From the NCBI RefSeq assembly GCF_000760935.2, contig NZ_CP049744.1, positions 1-64,000 on the forward strand: a DNA stretch of 64,000 bases. The letters run 5' to 3'. Numbering within the stretch: position 1 is the first letter of the stretch; every line of letters starts with the position of its first letter. This document shows, one piece after another, positions 34,035 to 42,869 of this stretch. A program made the translations under genes and the position numbers. The DNA comes from Rhodococcoides fascians A25f. Lineage in GTDB: Bacteria; Actinomycetota; Actinomycetes; Mycobacteriales; Mycobacteriaceae. Below the pieces are notes generated by a model. It made no database searches. It worked only from the letters and a program-made list of their open reading frames with translations, and was not told where the DNA came from.

Positions 34035-34292
34035 TTATTTCGCGTCGCGGAAGTACGGTTCGACCGTGCCCTTGAGCTTGACGAGCATGGGATTTCCGTA
34101 GCGATCCTTCGCGGTCGGGACTTCGACGCGCACCCATCCCTCGGTCACGTTGTATTCGCGAATACTCGTCTTCTCGACGCCGTTGAAGCGAATACCCACG
34201 TCACGGCGAAGGACCTCTTCGTTGTAGAAGGTGCTGCGCGGATCGATGGAGAGATGGTTCGGCGGAACGTCTGTGTTCTGGTCCTCGGACAT
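34035..34292 (-). CDS. DUF3297 family protein
   Basis: An 85-residue soluble protein. The blocks HLSIDPRSTFYNEE, VGIRFNGVEKT, VTEGWVRVEV and GNPMLVKLKG match DUF3297, a family conserved in proteobacteria and actinobacteria without assigned function. The gene is monocistronic on the minus strand. Confidence 0.85.
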   Translation of the reverse strand: MSEDQNTDVPPNHLSIDPRSTFYNEEVLRRDVGIRFNGVEKTSIREYNVTEGWVRVEVPTAKDRYGNPMLVKLKGTVEPYFRDAK

Positions 34293-34455
34293 GATTACTT
34301 TCGTCGATTGCTGCGTTGGGTGCTCGGTTCGATTCTCAGCGAGAATACGCGACCCAGAGTTGGACCAGCGCCGTTGGTGTTGGTTCTCGACCTCAGAGAT
34401 GCTGTCCGCGCAGGCGCACAGAGCGAGAGTGGTTCTCGGACAGTGCAAGCTCAGG

Positions 34456-34686
34456 TCAGCCGAAAAGTGCGGCGGGGGTGCTGCAACCGACACTTCCCAT
34501 GACCGTGCAGTGGCCCGGCAGGAAGATTCGAATGATGTCGTCGACCTGCTCGATGGGGATACCCGACGATCCGAACGTCGGTGGCGTCGGGTCGCTGGGA
34601 GCAGCCGATGCGGAGGGGGCTGCGCTCAGCATCGCCAAAGCGACGAAGCTGGATACGACCAGGGTGCGCACGCGGTTCGATTTCAT
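34456..34686 (-). CDS. Small secreted Cys-containing protein
   Basis: A 76-residue precursor. A Sec signal peptide with basic start, hydrophobic core and an ASA-like cleavage site near residue 28 leaves about 48 residues with two Cys (HCTVMGSVGC), which could form a disulfide. No domain is recognised. GAGAGG precedes the ATG. A clear promoter with a dyad in its spacer (34716-34744) lies upstream. Confidence 0.72.
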   Translation of the reverse strand: MKSNRVRTLVVSSFVALAMLSAAPSASAAPSDPTPPTFGSSGIPIEQVDDIIRIFLPGHCTVMGSVGCSTPAALFG

Positions 34687-34706
34687 GTTCGGCCTCTCGT
34701 CGGATC

Positions 34707-34718
34707 GGTGACGTCACC
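34707..34718. promoter_or_regulatory. Palindrome GGTGACGTCACC
   Basis: A perfect 12-bp palindrome around the transcription start of the small secreted protein gene. It partly overlaps the -10. It may be a second operator. Confidence 0.4.
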
Positions 34719-34744
34719 ATAAACCGAACGATAGGTTTGTTCAA
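34716..34744 (-). promoter_or_regulatory. Promoter with TetR-like operator in the spacer
   Basis: On the minus strand TTGAAC (34744-34739), 17 bases, TATGGT (34721-34716). The dyad AAACC-N8-GGTTT (34721-34738) fills the spacer and has the look of a TetR-family site. No tetR gene is adjacent. Confidence 0.62.
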
Positions 34745-34848
34745 CCCCTGTTCGCACGCAAGCGAAGGCTGATCGCTGCCGGTGTTTCACCGGACGGTGG
34801 GGATGAAGACCGTTGACGGCCGACGCCGGTCGAGCGAGACTCGGGTTC

Positions 34849-35385
34849 ATGGATCTCGAGCACCTCGTCGTCGCCGTCGGCGACCTCGTTGTCGGACGAG
34901 GCACACTGGTGGCGGACCCCGATTGTTCGCTGTTCATCGAACCCGATACTCCCGGTCGGGCGCCGGAATCCTCCAGTGTGGCGCGGCTGCCGTTGATCGG
35001 CTCCGATCTCGATACCTCCTCGGCCGGCAACCTGGTAGCCATTCGCGGAACCTTGCGGGCGGACGGAATTCATCTGCGCGACATAAGGATCGTCGAGGCG
35101 ACTCCGTTTCCCGGCGCGCCCACACTGAGAATTCCTGGACCACTACGCACGAACTGGACTCGCGCAGACGTGCTCGACACAGTCGAACATGACATGCCGG
35201 CAGGAAACGAACTGTTGGCCGGTAGCGGCGGGACAAGGAATCCTGACGGGTCGGACACGTTCACACTCTTCTTCCTCTACATCGACGACGCGGCCGCCGC
35301 TTGGCTGCGCCGTCCGCACCCCGGCCCGATCGATGTGTGGACCGCACTGACCAAAGATCTGTGGCCGACCGGCCGATCCGACTAG
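34849..35385 (+). CDS. Hypothetical protein
   Basis: A 178-residue soluble, acidic, beta-rich protein with no recognised domain. It has a run HLVVAVGDLVVGRGTLV at the start and WTALTKDLWP at the end. ATG 34849 is used; a TTG at 34813 would add 12 residues. The 3' end overlaps the convergent dnaB gene by four bases. Confidence 0.6.
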   Translation: MDLEHLVVAVGDLVVGRGTLVADPDCSLFIEPDTPGRAPESSSVARLPLIGSDLDTSSAGNLVAIRGTLRADGIHLRDIRIVEATPFPGAPTLRIPGPLRTNWTRADVLDTVEHDMPAGNELLAGSGGTRNPDGSDTFTLFFLYIDDAAAAWLRRPHPGPIDVWTALTKDLWPTGRSD

Positions 35386-38024
35386 CCCCGCGCCATGTCC
35401 ACGAATCTCGACAGGTGAAGCTGGTGCGCCACAGTGATTGTCGCGGTCGGGCCGTTACGGTGCTTGCCGAGGATCAAGTCGGCCTCACCGCCACGGGGGT
35501 CGTCGCGCTCGATCGCATCGGGGCGGTGTAGCAGAATCACCATGTCGGCGTCCTGCTCCAGTGAGCCGGACTCACGGAGGTCGGAGACCATCGGCTTCTT
35601 GTCGGTTCGCTGCTCGGGACCACGGTTGAGTTGGCAGACCGCGACCACCGGGCATTCGAGTTCCTTGGCGAGAAGCTTGAGCTGACGGGAGAAGTCCGAG
35701 ACCTCCTGCTGACGGGATTCGACCTTCTTGCCGGACGACATCAGCTGAAGGTAGTCCACCACAATGAGTTTCAGGCCGTTGCGCTGCTTGAGGCGACGCG
35801 CCTTCGCGCGGATCTCCATCATCGTCAGGTTCGGAGAATCGTCGACGAACAGTGGCGCTTCGCTGATCTCGCTCATTCGCCGGGCCAGCTTGGTCCAGTC
35901 GTCGTCGGTCATCTTTCCGGAGCGCATGTCACCGAGCTTGATCTTCGCCTCGGCGGACAACAGTCGCATGACGATCTCGGTGCGGCTCATTTCCAGGGAG
36001 AAAATGACACTGGGCATGCCGTGCTTGATGGAGCACGAACGCATGAAATCCATTGAGAGCGTAGAGTTATGGGTCGGGATCATCGACTCGCTGGCGAGAT
36101 ACAGATGCTCCGCGTTGTCGACCTCCACACAGCGAACCGGAACGGAATCGACTCGGCGAACGTCGACGATGAACCGCGAACCCGACCGCACAGTGGATCC
36201 GGCAGCGCGACGCTCTTTGTGCAGAATCTGTTTCCGGTGCAGACCGAACACGACATCGTCTGTCGCAAACGTCAGAGTGAATGCCGTGGACGATGCCTCG
36301 CTCCGCCCGTGGACACTCTTGGTCGTCATCTGCACGCGGTAGCCCAAACTGACGATCAGCTCGCGCACCCCGAGAACGAGCCGCTCACTGGTGACCGCGA
36401 ATTGAACCGAGCCGCCCCCGGTGACCGTGCCGTCTGTGTCGAGCAGACCCGCCAACAACGCACGTCGTTGGGCCTCGGAACCGCGGAGGTAGTCGGCGGG
36501 TACGTGCTTGTCACCCAGTACGCCGATCGTCCGTAGACGCGCCTGCACGGTTCCGATCGAGTTGCGGCATGCCTGGCAGCGGTGCAGACCTGTCGTCACC
36601 TTGCCGCAGTCGATGCAGGTCGGTGCCGCGACCGGAGCGGACATGAAACGCGCTTTACCGCCGCACGATTGGCCGCAGGTTCGGACATTGAGTGGAAACG
36701 GAACGAACTGCTTGCCGCAGACGACACAGTCCTTCGCCTCTACGACCTCGGCGGGAAGCTTGATCGAGTATCGGAGTTCGGCTTTCTCCGACGCCACCAC
36801 GTGCAGGCCTTCGCCCTCTATCCGGGCAATGATCTCGGGGTCGGCGCTGGTGATCTGCGCGCAGGCCGACGTTCCATCTCCCAGCCACGCGCCCATGGTG
36901 TACGGCGGCACCAGAAGCTCACGCTCCGGCAGCTGAACGGCCTCGGTGTTGGTGACCGAGTGATTGATGCGTGCATCCTTCGTCGCACAACGGACGGTGT
37001 TCGCGATTTCCTCGGTGGTGCGCACGGCAGCGAACGTCTTCTGATTTCGAGTCCGGTTGTAGTTGACCGCCGCAGCCTGCGCCGACTTACGTGACGCCCT
37101 GGTCTCCGTCAACCACTGATGCTCTGCATCCGCCACGATGACTGTGCCGTCGGAGAATTCGACTTCGTAGCACGGCCGATCGAGCATGACGTCCGTGGCG
37201 GCCACAACCCTGGTCGGCATTCCATGGGCATCGATGAGGTGGTCACCCACAGCCACTTCGCCCATCGTGGTCCAGCCGTCGGGCGTGGGAAGTGGCGTGT
37301 CGAGAGCAAGCGCCTTACCCACACCAGGCCTCGCCGCCACGATGATCATCTGACCCGGGTGAAGGCCGTTGGTGATTTCGTCGAGTTCGGCGAATCCTGT
37401 TGGTACACCGAGGGATATACCGCCACGGCTGGCGATGGAGTCGATTTCGTCCATCGTGGGCTGCAGCAGCTCTTCGAGGGGTAGGAAGTCCTCGGAGGTG
37501 CGGCGTTCGGTGACCTCGTACACCTCGGCCTGCGCGCGGTCGACGACCTCGGCCACGTCCTGGCCATCGGCTCCGGCGTAGCCGAACTGCACGATGCGGG
37601 TGCCGGCCTGTACGAGGCGGCGCAGAATCGACTTCTCGGCGACGATCTCGGCGTAGTACCCGGCGTTGGCCGCCGTGGGCGTCGTCTGGGTCAGCGTGAT
37701 CAGGTACGGCGGACCGCCGATGCGCTTGAGCTCCCCGCGTCGATCCAGCTCGGCCGAGACGGTCACCGGGTCGGCGGGCTCGCCGCGGCTGTAGAGATCG
37801 AGAATCGCGTCGTAGACGTTCTGGTGAGCCGGCCGATAGAAATCACCCGGCCGAAGCACCTCGAGCACGTCGGCAATGGCGTCCTTGCTCAGCAACATCC
37901 CGCCCAGGACGGACTGCTCTGCGGCCATGTCCTGCGGGGGTTGGCGACCGAAATCCTCACCGGGGCCCTCGCTGGAGGAGGAGCCGGAGTAGTCGGACTG
38001 TCCTCGATCGTCCACAACTGCCAC
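35382..38024 (-). CDS. dnaB: Replicative DNA helicase DnaB with in-frame intein
   Basis: An 880-residue precursor. The N-terminal DnaB domain covers about residues 25-140, then the linker and RecA-like helicase domain. Walker A PGVGK/ST is split after Lys 237 by a 416-residue intein (238-653); after splicing a normal protein of about 464 residues results. Walker B-like LKLIVVDYLQLM and the C-terminal DnaB_C motif RESGSLEQDADMVILLHRPD follow. It unwinds DNA at the replication fork. GTG 38024 fits conserved family starts and the GGGGAGAGG upstream. Confidence 0.94.
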   Translation of the reverse strand: MAVVDDRGQSDYSGSSSSEGPGEDFGRQPPQDMAAEQSVLGGMLLSKDAIADVLEVLRPGDFYRPAHQNVYDAILDLYSRGEPADPVTVSAELDRRGELKRIGGPPYLITLTQTTPTAANAGYYAEIVAEKSILRRLVQAGTRIVQFGYAGADGQDVAEVVDRAQAEVYEVTERRTSEDFLPLEELLQPTMDEIDSIASRGGISLGVPTGFAELDEITNGLHPGQMIIVAARPGVGKALALDTPLPTPDGWTTMGEVAVGDHLIDAHGMPTRVVAATDVMLDRPCYEVEFSDGTVIVADAEHQWLTETRASRKSAQAAAVNYNRTRNQKTFAAVRTTEEIANTVRCATKDARINHSVTNTEAVQLPERELLVPPYTMGAWLGDGTSACAQITSADPEIIARIEGEGLHVVASEKAELRYSIKLPAEVVEAKDCVVCGKQFVPFPLNVRTCGQSCGGKARFMSAPVAAPTCIDCGKVTTGLHRCQACRNSIGTVQARLRTIGVLGDKHVPADYLRGSEAQRRALLAGLLDTDGTVTGGGSVQFAVTSERLVLGVRELIVSLGYRVQMTTKSVHGRSEASSTAFTLTFATDDVVFGLHRKQILHKERRAAGSTVRSGSRFIVDVRRVDSVPVRCVEVDNAEHLYLASESMIPTHNSTLSMDFMRSCSIKHGMPSVIFSLEMSRTEIVMRLLSAEAKIKLGDMRSGKMTDDDWTKLARRMSEISEAPLFVDDSPNLTMMEIRAKARRLKQRNGLKLIVVDYLQLMSSGKKVESRQQEVSDFSRQLKLLAKELECPVVAVCQLNRGPEQRTDKKPMVSDLRESGSLEQDADMVILLHRPDAIERDDPRGGEADLILGKHRNGPTATITVAHQLHLSRFVDMARG
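36066..37313 (-). other. DnaB intein with LAGLIDADG endonuclease and zinc-ribbon pair
   Basis: A 416-residue intein. It begins with Ala (no Cys/Ser nucleophile) and ends HN before Ser +1. Class 3 signatures are present: Trp 304 in block B (AEHQWLTE), Cys 632 in block F (VRCVEVDNAEHLYLA) and Thr 651 before HN. The endonuclease motifs are GAWLGDG (378-384) and LLAGLLDTDG (523-532). Between them are two Cys4 clusters at 433/436/450/454 and 470/473/483/486, suggesting zinc fingers. Numbers refer to the precursor starting at GTG 38024. Confidence 0.9.
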
Positions 38025-38492
38025 GCGAACCGGCCGTCCTCTCCCCAATAGTCGTCAACACCGCCGAATACCACCCGGCCGTGCGCTCCAGCAAGTTCTA
38101 CCCCCGGGCACCGACAGGTACTGATCGACACCGGATTCACGCCGTCTCGTCGCCTTTGCGCGGCATCGAGAGAGACGCTGCACGGACGTTAAGCGCTATC
38201 GGCAGTAGTCACAACACAGCCTGTGCATGAAGCTGTGGACGAAATGTGGATGAGCTTGAACAACAGTGTTGACCACCTGGGGATAACCTGGGTATAACTT
38301 TCACAGTTTCGACGGTTCAGCCTGGTCGAAGGGTGTACATAAAGTTTTCTTCCTGTGCATTGATTCTGGATCGGCGTGTCGTCCGAATTGACAGCTCGGG
38401 CGTGTTGAGTAAATGCCAGGTGAACCCCAGGGTGAACTAAGTCACACGGGCTGGGAATGATCACAGAAACAAACCATCAGCCCGTTTCAGCA
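38025..38492. other. Long intergenic region upstream of dnaB
   Basis: About 470 bases without a believable gene. The stretch 38210-38470 is clearly lower in GC than its surroundings. It contains four DnaA-box-like 9-mers (38234-38297) and probably the dnaB promoter. The remainder shows no recognisable motif. Confidence 0.7.
38234..38297 (+). promoter_or_regulatory. Cluster of four DnaA-box-like 9-mers
   Basis: TGTGGACGA (38234), TGTGGATGA (38245), TGGGGATAA (38278) and TGGGTATAA (38289) each differ from TGTGGATAA by one or two bases. The starts are 11, 33 and 11 bp apart, so all lie on one face of the helix. DnaA control of dnaB or titration is plausible. Confidence 0.5.
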
Positions 38493-38532
38493 GAAGAGGC
38501 CCGATTCCAGGCTTGGAATCGGGCCCCTCTTC
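38493..38532 (-). terminator. Strong hairpin after the SulP-CA gene
   Basis: GAAGAGG-CCCGATTCCA pairs with TGGAATCGGG-(CC)-CCTCTTC around a GGCT loop. This makes a 17-bp stem with a two-base bulge. It lies 16 bases after the minus-strand stop and could work in both directions. Confidence 0.75.
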
Positions 38533-38547
38533 GCCGCTGATCAGATG

Positions 38548-40827
38548 TCAGACATGGCTCTTCTGTGGGCAGTCGGCCGGATCCAGCACCGTGACCTCCT
38601 TGGTACCGATCTGGAGCACCCGGGCCGTCGGAATGTCGAAGAACAGCCCGGTGATGTGCAGGCGTCCCTCGGCGTTGGCGCGGCCGACCACTCGGTGACG
38701 AGTGAGCGTCTGCAACTGCACGGCCACGTTCACCATGGCGAGTTGATCCGCTTCGCCGAAACCGAGCTCTGCGGCCTGACGACCCACCACGTGCCCGCTG
38801 CGGTACGCGTCCAAGCTCGCCACCGCGTGACCCAGCCATTCCGCCACGGACTCGTCGGCGGCATTCTCCGGCCCACTCAGCACCGCCTTCATGGCACCGC
38901 AGCCCGAGTGTCCGCACACCACCACCGACGAAGTACCCAGCTGATCCACACCGAACGCCAGCGCGGCCTCCACCGAGCAATCCTGACCCTTCGCGGGAAC
39001 GAGGTTGCCCATGTTCCGGACCGTGAACAGATCACCCGACCCGCTACTGGTGATCGTGTTCGGCATGACACGCGAATCCACACAGCAGAGAAAGAGCGTG
39101 TCCGGATCCTGGCTGTCGGTCAACCCCTCGAGGTGGGGACGGATGTTGGGTGCATGGGTGCGGTGGTATTCGGCCACTCCGCTCATCACAGCCCGGAGCG
39201 CCACAGGCGAATCCTCCTGCGCATCATCGCTCTTGAGCTGCCAGGCGCGCCACGGAGCCAACGAACTGCGTACCGTCGCAGACCCACGCTTGGGTGGACC
39301 CTGGGCGGCGGCAGCCATCGACGCCGTGCCCACTTCCTCGACTTTCGCTGTGCCACCGCCGAGTTCGTGCTGACGCACCCACTCGTTCAACGCGTCGTGG
39401 ACGGCGTGGTCCAGGAAGTCGACCCCCAAGCGCACGGTGACGTCTGTTCCCGCAGGGACGGTGGACAGCACGTGCGTCAGTCTCGGGAGCGCAAGAAAGC
39501 TCAACGAACCCTCGATGGTGACGCGCCAGGTACCGTCGACCGTCTCCTCCGCGCGGACGTTTGCCCACACCACACGGCGCAGCACGAGAATGATCGACAG
39601 TGCCAACCCGATGAGGACGCCCTCGAGCAGGTTGAGTGCCACCACGCCGACGACGGTGACCGCGTAGACCGCGATGTCGCCGGTCTTGTTCGCAATCTTG
39701 ATGTCTGCCAACTTGATCAGCTGCACGCCGATCATCACCAGCAATCCGGCAAGGGCAGCGAAGGGAACCAGTTCGACGATCGAAATGAACAGTACCGAGA
39801 AGATCAAGATCCATACGCCGTGCAGAATCGCCGACGCACGAGACTTGGCACCGACCTTGACGTTCGTGGCACTGCGCACGATGACGCCGGTGATCGGCAG
39901 ACCGCCGATGGCACCCGAGGCCATGTTGCCCGCACCCTGTGCCATCAATTCTCGGTCGAAGTTGGTGCGCTCACCACTGTGCATCTTGTCGACGGCAACC
40001 GCGGAGAGCAGGCTCTCGACGCTGGCGATCAGCGCAATGGTGATCACGCCGGTGACAAACGCGCTCCACTGCCCGTCGGGCATGATCGGGAAGCTCAGCG
40101 ATTCGATCAGGTTGCCCGGCAATTCGATTCGCTCGACGTCCAGGGAGAAGAAGATCGAGACCGCAGTAGCAGTGACCACTGCGACCAGTGCGGCCGGCAC
40201 CTTCGTCAACTTGGCCATCACACCCGACACACTCGCCAAGCGCGGCCAGGCGAACATGAGCACGACAACGATTCCACCGACGATGATCGACGGCCATTGA
40301 CCGTTCGCGACGGACGTGGGAATCGCGAGGATATTCTGCACGGCCGAGCTCTCGGACTCACCGCCGAGGAGGACGTGAATCTGCTGCAGCGCAATGGTTA
40401 TGCCGATTCCGGCGAGCATGGCATGTACCACCACCGGCGAGATCGCCAGAGCGCTACGCGCAATTCGGCTCATTCCCAACAGGATCTGCACAGCACCGGC
40501 AAGAACCGTGATAGCGCACGTTATGCCCCAGCCGAATTGGTTGACCAACTCGGCAACCACCACCGTCAGACCCGCGGCGGGACCGCTGACCTGCAACGGT
40601 GATCCACCGAGGATGCCCGCGAGAATGCCGCCGACCACTGCGGCGATGAGGCCGGCCATGATCGGGGCGCCGGATGCGACGGCGATGCCGATCGAAAGTG
40701 GCACTGCCACAAGGAAAACGACCAGGGAGGCCGGGAGGTCGTACTTCGTTATCGACCCGATCCGAGACGGTGGCTCGGATCGGGTCTTCGGGCTGGGTTC
40801 TGAGTCGTGCTCTGCTGTCGTTGTCAC
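38548..40827 (-). CDS. SulP-type anion transporter fused to beta-carbonic anhydrase
   Basis: A 759-residue fusion. Residues about 25-420 form a SulP permease with ten or more helices; 430-500 resemble a STAS-like region; residues about 545-745 are a beta-carbonic anhydrase with the zinc ligands CCVDSR and CGHSGCG. The domain order is that of Rv3273. The likely role is bicarbonate uptake with immediate interconversion to CO2. GGAGGACC precedes the GTG. It lies between dnaB and rplI, which in mycobacteria is not occupied by this gene. Confidence 0.92.
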   Translation of the reverse strand: MTTTAEHDSEPSPKTRSEPPSRIGSITKYDLPASLVVFLVAVPLSIGIAVASGAPIMAGLIAAVVGGILAGILGGSPLQVSGPAAGLTVVVAELVNQFGWGITCAITVLAGAVQILLGMSRIARSALAISPVVVHAMLAGIGITIALQQIHVLLGGESESSAVQNILAIPTSVANGQWPSIIVGGIVVVLMFAWPRLASVSGVMAKLTKVPAALVAVVTATAVSIFFSLDVERIELPGNLIESLSFPIMPDGQWSAFVTGVITIALIASVESLLSAVAVDKMHSGERTNFDRELMAQGAGNMASGAIGGLPITGVIVRSATNVKVGAKSRASAILHGVWILIFSVLFISIVELVPFAALAGLLVMIGVQLIKLADIKIANKTGDIAVYAVTVVGVVALNLLEGVLIGLALSIILVLRRVVWANVRAEETVDGTWRVTIEGSLSFLALPRLTHVLSTVPAGTDVTVRLGVDFLDHAVHDALNEWVRQHELGGGTAKVEEVGTASMAAAAQGPPKRGSATVRSSLAPWRAWQLKSDDAQEDSPVALRAVMSGVAEYHRTHAPNIRPHLEGLTDSQDPDTLFLCCVDSRVMPNTITSSGSGDLFTVRNMGNLVPAKGQDCSVEAALAFGVDQLGTSSVVVCGHSGCGAMKAVLSGPENAADESVAEWLGHAVASLDAYRSGHVVGRQAAELGFGEADQLAMVNVAVQLQTLTRHRVVGRANAEGRLHITGLFFDIPTARVLQIGTKEVTVLDPADCPQKSHV

Positions 40828-40991
40828 GGCAGGTCCTCCGGGCGTCTAGGCGTCAGGTCGGTCGATCGTGTTCCGGCGTCGAATGTCGCCCCCACGTAAA
40901 GGCTACGCAAACCTTGGCTAAAGATGTCATCGAGAGAGATGCTTCACAAATTGGAACCCATTGCGACAGTTGATCTTTGTGAGAAGACACG

Positions 40992-41026
40992 AAAAAGCCC
41001 CACGAACCGTGGTTCGCGGGGCTTTT
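40992..41026 (-). terminator. Rho-independent terminator of the rpsF-ssb-rpsR-rplI operon
   Basis: On the minus strand AAAAGCCCC-G-CGAACC pairs with GGTTCG-T-GGGGCTTTT, with a short loop and a T-run directly after. It stands 30 bases past the rplI stop. Confidence 0.85.
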
Positions 41027-41055
41027 CTGAAGCCGTACTGGGCCGAAAGCCGAAA

Positions 41056-41511
41056 TCAGCTTCCCACGACCTCCAGCTTGAACTTGGCGGTCACGTCGGG
41101 GTGCAGGTTCACGACGATGTCGTGCTTGCCCGTGCTCTTGACGTGTGCCTTCGGCAGATCGATGCTGCGCTTGTCGACAACCGGGCCACCGGCAGCCTTG
41201 AGCGCGGAAGCGACGTCCGACGCGGTGACCGAGCCGAACAGCTTGCCCGAGTCGCCCGCGGTCTTGACGGACAGCGTGACGGCCTCGAGGCCTTCGATGG
41301 CCTGCTTGAGCTCGTTGGCATGCTCGAGTCCGCGGACGGCACGAGCTTCCTGAGCGCGGCGGATGCCGTCGACCTGCTTCTGAGCTCCACGGGTGGCCTG
41401 AATGGCCAGTCCGCGGGGCAGCAGGAAGTTACGGCCGTAGCCGTCCTTGACCTCTACGGTGTCGCCAGGCGCACCGAGGTTGTCCACATCAGCGGTGAGG
41501 ATCAGTTTCAT
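41056..41511 (-). CDS. rplI: 50S ribosomal protein L9
   Basis: A 151-residue protein. It starts [13 protein letters not shown] with the rRNA-binding motif [17 protein letters not shown] (residues about 25-42), a long central helix and a C-terminal domain with [18 protein letters not shown]9 binds 23S rRNA near the L1 stalk base. It is last in the rpsF operon. Confidence 0.98.
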   Translation of the reverse strand: MKLILTADVDNLGAPGDTVEVKDGYGRNFLLPRGLAIQATRGAQKQVDGIRRAQEARAVRGLEHANELKQAIEGLEAVTLSVKTAGDSGKLFGSVTASDVASALKAAGGPVVDKRSIDLPKAHVKSTGKHDIVVNLHPDVTAKFKLEVVGS

Positions 41512-41526
41512 ACCAATCGCCCCTTT

Positions 41527-41769
41527 CTATCGAGCCGTCGCGGCGTAAGGCAGCAGTGCTACCTCACGCGAATTCTTCACGGCAACGGCCACGTCACGCT
41601 GATGCTGGACGCAGTTGCCGGTGACACGGCGAGCACGGATCTTTCCGCGATCGCTGACGTACTTACGCAGCAACGTCGTGTCCTTGTAATCGATCGACGC
41701 GTTCTTCTCCTTGCAGAAGGAACACGCTTTCTTCTTGAGCACCTTGTCGCGCAATGGCGGTTTGGGCAT
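41527..41769 (-). CDS. rpsR: 30S ribosomal protein S18
   Basis: An 80-residue protein with the [11 protein letters not shown] segment, [19 protein letters not shown] and the final NCVQHQ. The C-x-x-C plus the later C-x-x-H make this the zinc-binding (C+) form of S18. It partners with S6 on the platform of the 30S subunit. Fifteen bases separate it from rplI. Confidence 0.98.
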   Translation of the reverse strand: MPKPPLRDKVLKKKACSFCKEKNASIDYKDTTLLRKYVSDRGKIRARRVTGNCVQHQRDVAVAVKNSREVALLPYAATAR

Positions 41770-41811
41770 GGGTCTTTCTCCGTTACATCTGGTTGTTCTC
41801 GATCGAAGGAT

Positions 41812-42363
41812 CTAGAACGGTGGCTCTTCGTCTCCGCCACGTCCGCCGAAGGAGCCCGATGCCGCTGGAGCACTGCCCCAGGGATCGTCTCCGCCGGAAC
41901 CGGAATTGGACGAGGAGTTCGAGCGGCCGCCGCTCGATCCGCCGGAGGAACCGGAGCCGGAGCCGGAGTTGAAGCCGCCTCCGCCGCCACCTCCACCGCG
42001 GTTGGCCTTGTTGACCTTTGCGGTGGCGTAGCGGAGTGAAGGTCCGATCTCGTCGACTTCGAGCTCGACGACTGTCCGCTTCTCACCCTCACGCGTTTCG
42101 TACGAACGCTGCCGCAACCGTCCGCTCACGATCACTCGCGAGCCTCGGGTCAAGCTCTCGGCAACGTTCTCCGCTGCCTCGCGCCAGATGTTGCAGCGCA
42201 TGAAGAGCGCGTCGCCGTCTTTCCACTCGTTCGTCTGACGATCGAATGTGCGCGGCGTGGATGCAACCGTGAAGTTGGCAACCGCCGCACCGGCGGGGGT
42301 GAATCGAAGTTCTGGATCAGCCGTCAAGTTTCCGATGACGGTGATGACGGTCTCGCCTGCCAT
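41812..42363 (-). CDS. ssb: Single-stranded DNA-binding protein
   Basis: A 183-residue SSB. The OB fold covers residues 1-115 ([36 protein letters not shown]). The linker is very rich in Gly and Ser, and the acidic tip ends DEEPPF, the contact site for replication proteins. It belongs to the rpsF-ssb-rpsR-rplI operon. Confidence 0.98.
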   Translation of the reverse strand: MAGETVITVIGNLTADPELRFTPAGAAVANFTVASTPRTFDRQTNEWKDGDALFMRCNIWREAAENVAESLTRGSRVIVSGRLRQRSYETREGEKRTVVELEVDEIGPSLRYATAKVNKANRGGGGGGGGFNSGSGSGSSGGSSGGRSNSSSNSGSGGDDPWGSAPAASGSFGGRGGDEEPPF

Positions 42364-42420
42364 GGTTCCTCTTTCAGTAGTAAGCGTTGTAGATGCCAGC
42401 CTAGAGGCGGGCAACGACAA

Positions 42421-42708
42421 TTACTTGCCCTGTCGCAGGACCTTCGTACGCAACACGGACTCGTTGAGTCCGAGCTGACGATCCAGCTCGCTGACGGTGG
42501 CAGGCTCGGCGTTGAGGTTCACAACGGCGTAGATGCCCTCGGCGTGCTTGAGGATTTCGTAGGCCAGACGACGCTTGCCCCACACATCGACCTTGTCGAC
42601 GGTGCCGCCATCCTTGCGAACGACGTTGAGGAACGTATCGAGCGACGGAGCGACAGTGCGCTCGTCCAGATTGGGGTCGAGAATGACCATCAATTCGTAA
42701 TGACGCAT
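42421..42708 (-). CDS. rpsF: 30S ribosomal protein S6
   Basis: A 95-residue protein that starts [17 protein letters not shown] and contains [19 protein letters not shown]6 forms a heterodimer with S18. An AGGAGG lies before the ATG. It is first in the operon, and a hairpin at 42745-42761 lies in its leader. Confidence 0.98.
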   Translation of the reverse strand: MRHYELMVILDPNLDERTVAPSLDTFLNVVRKDGGTVDKVDVWGKRRLAYEILKHAEGIYAVVNLNAEPATVSELDRQLGLNESVLRTKVLRQGK

Positions 42709-42744
42709 AAGACCTCATCACCTCCTGTGGACTAGTGAAAACGG

Positions 42745-42761
42745 CCACGGACTATCCGTGG
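42745..42761 (-). ncRNA. Leader hairpin of rpsF (possible S6:S18 autoregulatory element)
   Basis: CCACGGA-TAG-TCCGTGG on the minus strand, a perfect 7-bp stem, followed by CCGTTTT. It lies 37 bases before the ATG. S6:S18 leaders are known in other bacteria, but the published consensus (bulged CCG motif) is not clearly met. Confidence 0.35.
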
Positions 42762-42869
42762 CAGGAGGGTCGTTGCGTCAGCAACCCCTCGAAGATACAC
42801 GACAGGGCGCTGACCTGCTAATTCCTGCGGGGCGTACGGGCCGACGTTCGCGCGTCATAGTCTTGCGTC

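Noticed and set aside
36066..37313. Intein considered as an insertion sequence or frameshift inside dnaB
   Set aside because: The frame is open throughout, begins and ends at conserved splice positions and has intein and LAGLIDADG motifs.
38189..38464. Possible 91-codon gene on the minus strand upstream of dnaB
   Set aside because: No ribosome binding site, no domain, and atypical low-GC codon use; the segment holds DnaA-box-like sequences instead.
38545..40602. 685-codon open frame antisense to the SulP-carbonic anhydrase gene
   Set aside because: It has no recognisable domain and is fully covered by a complete gene with catalytic motifs on the other strand.
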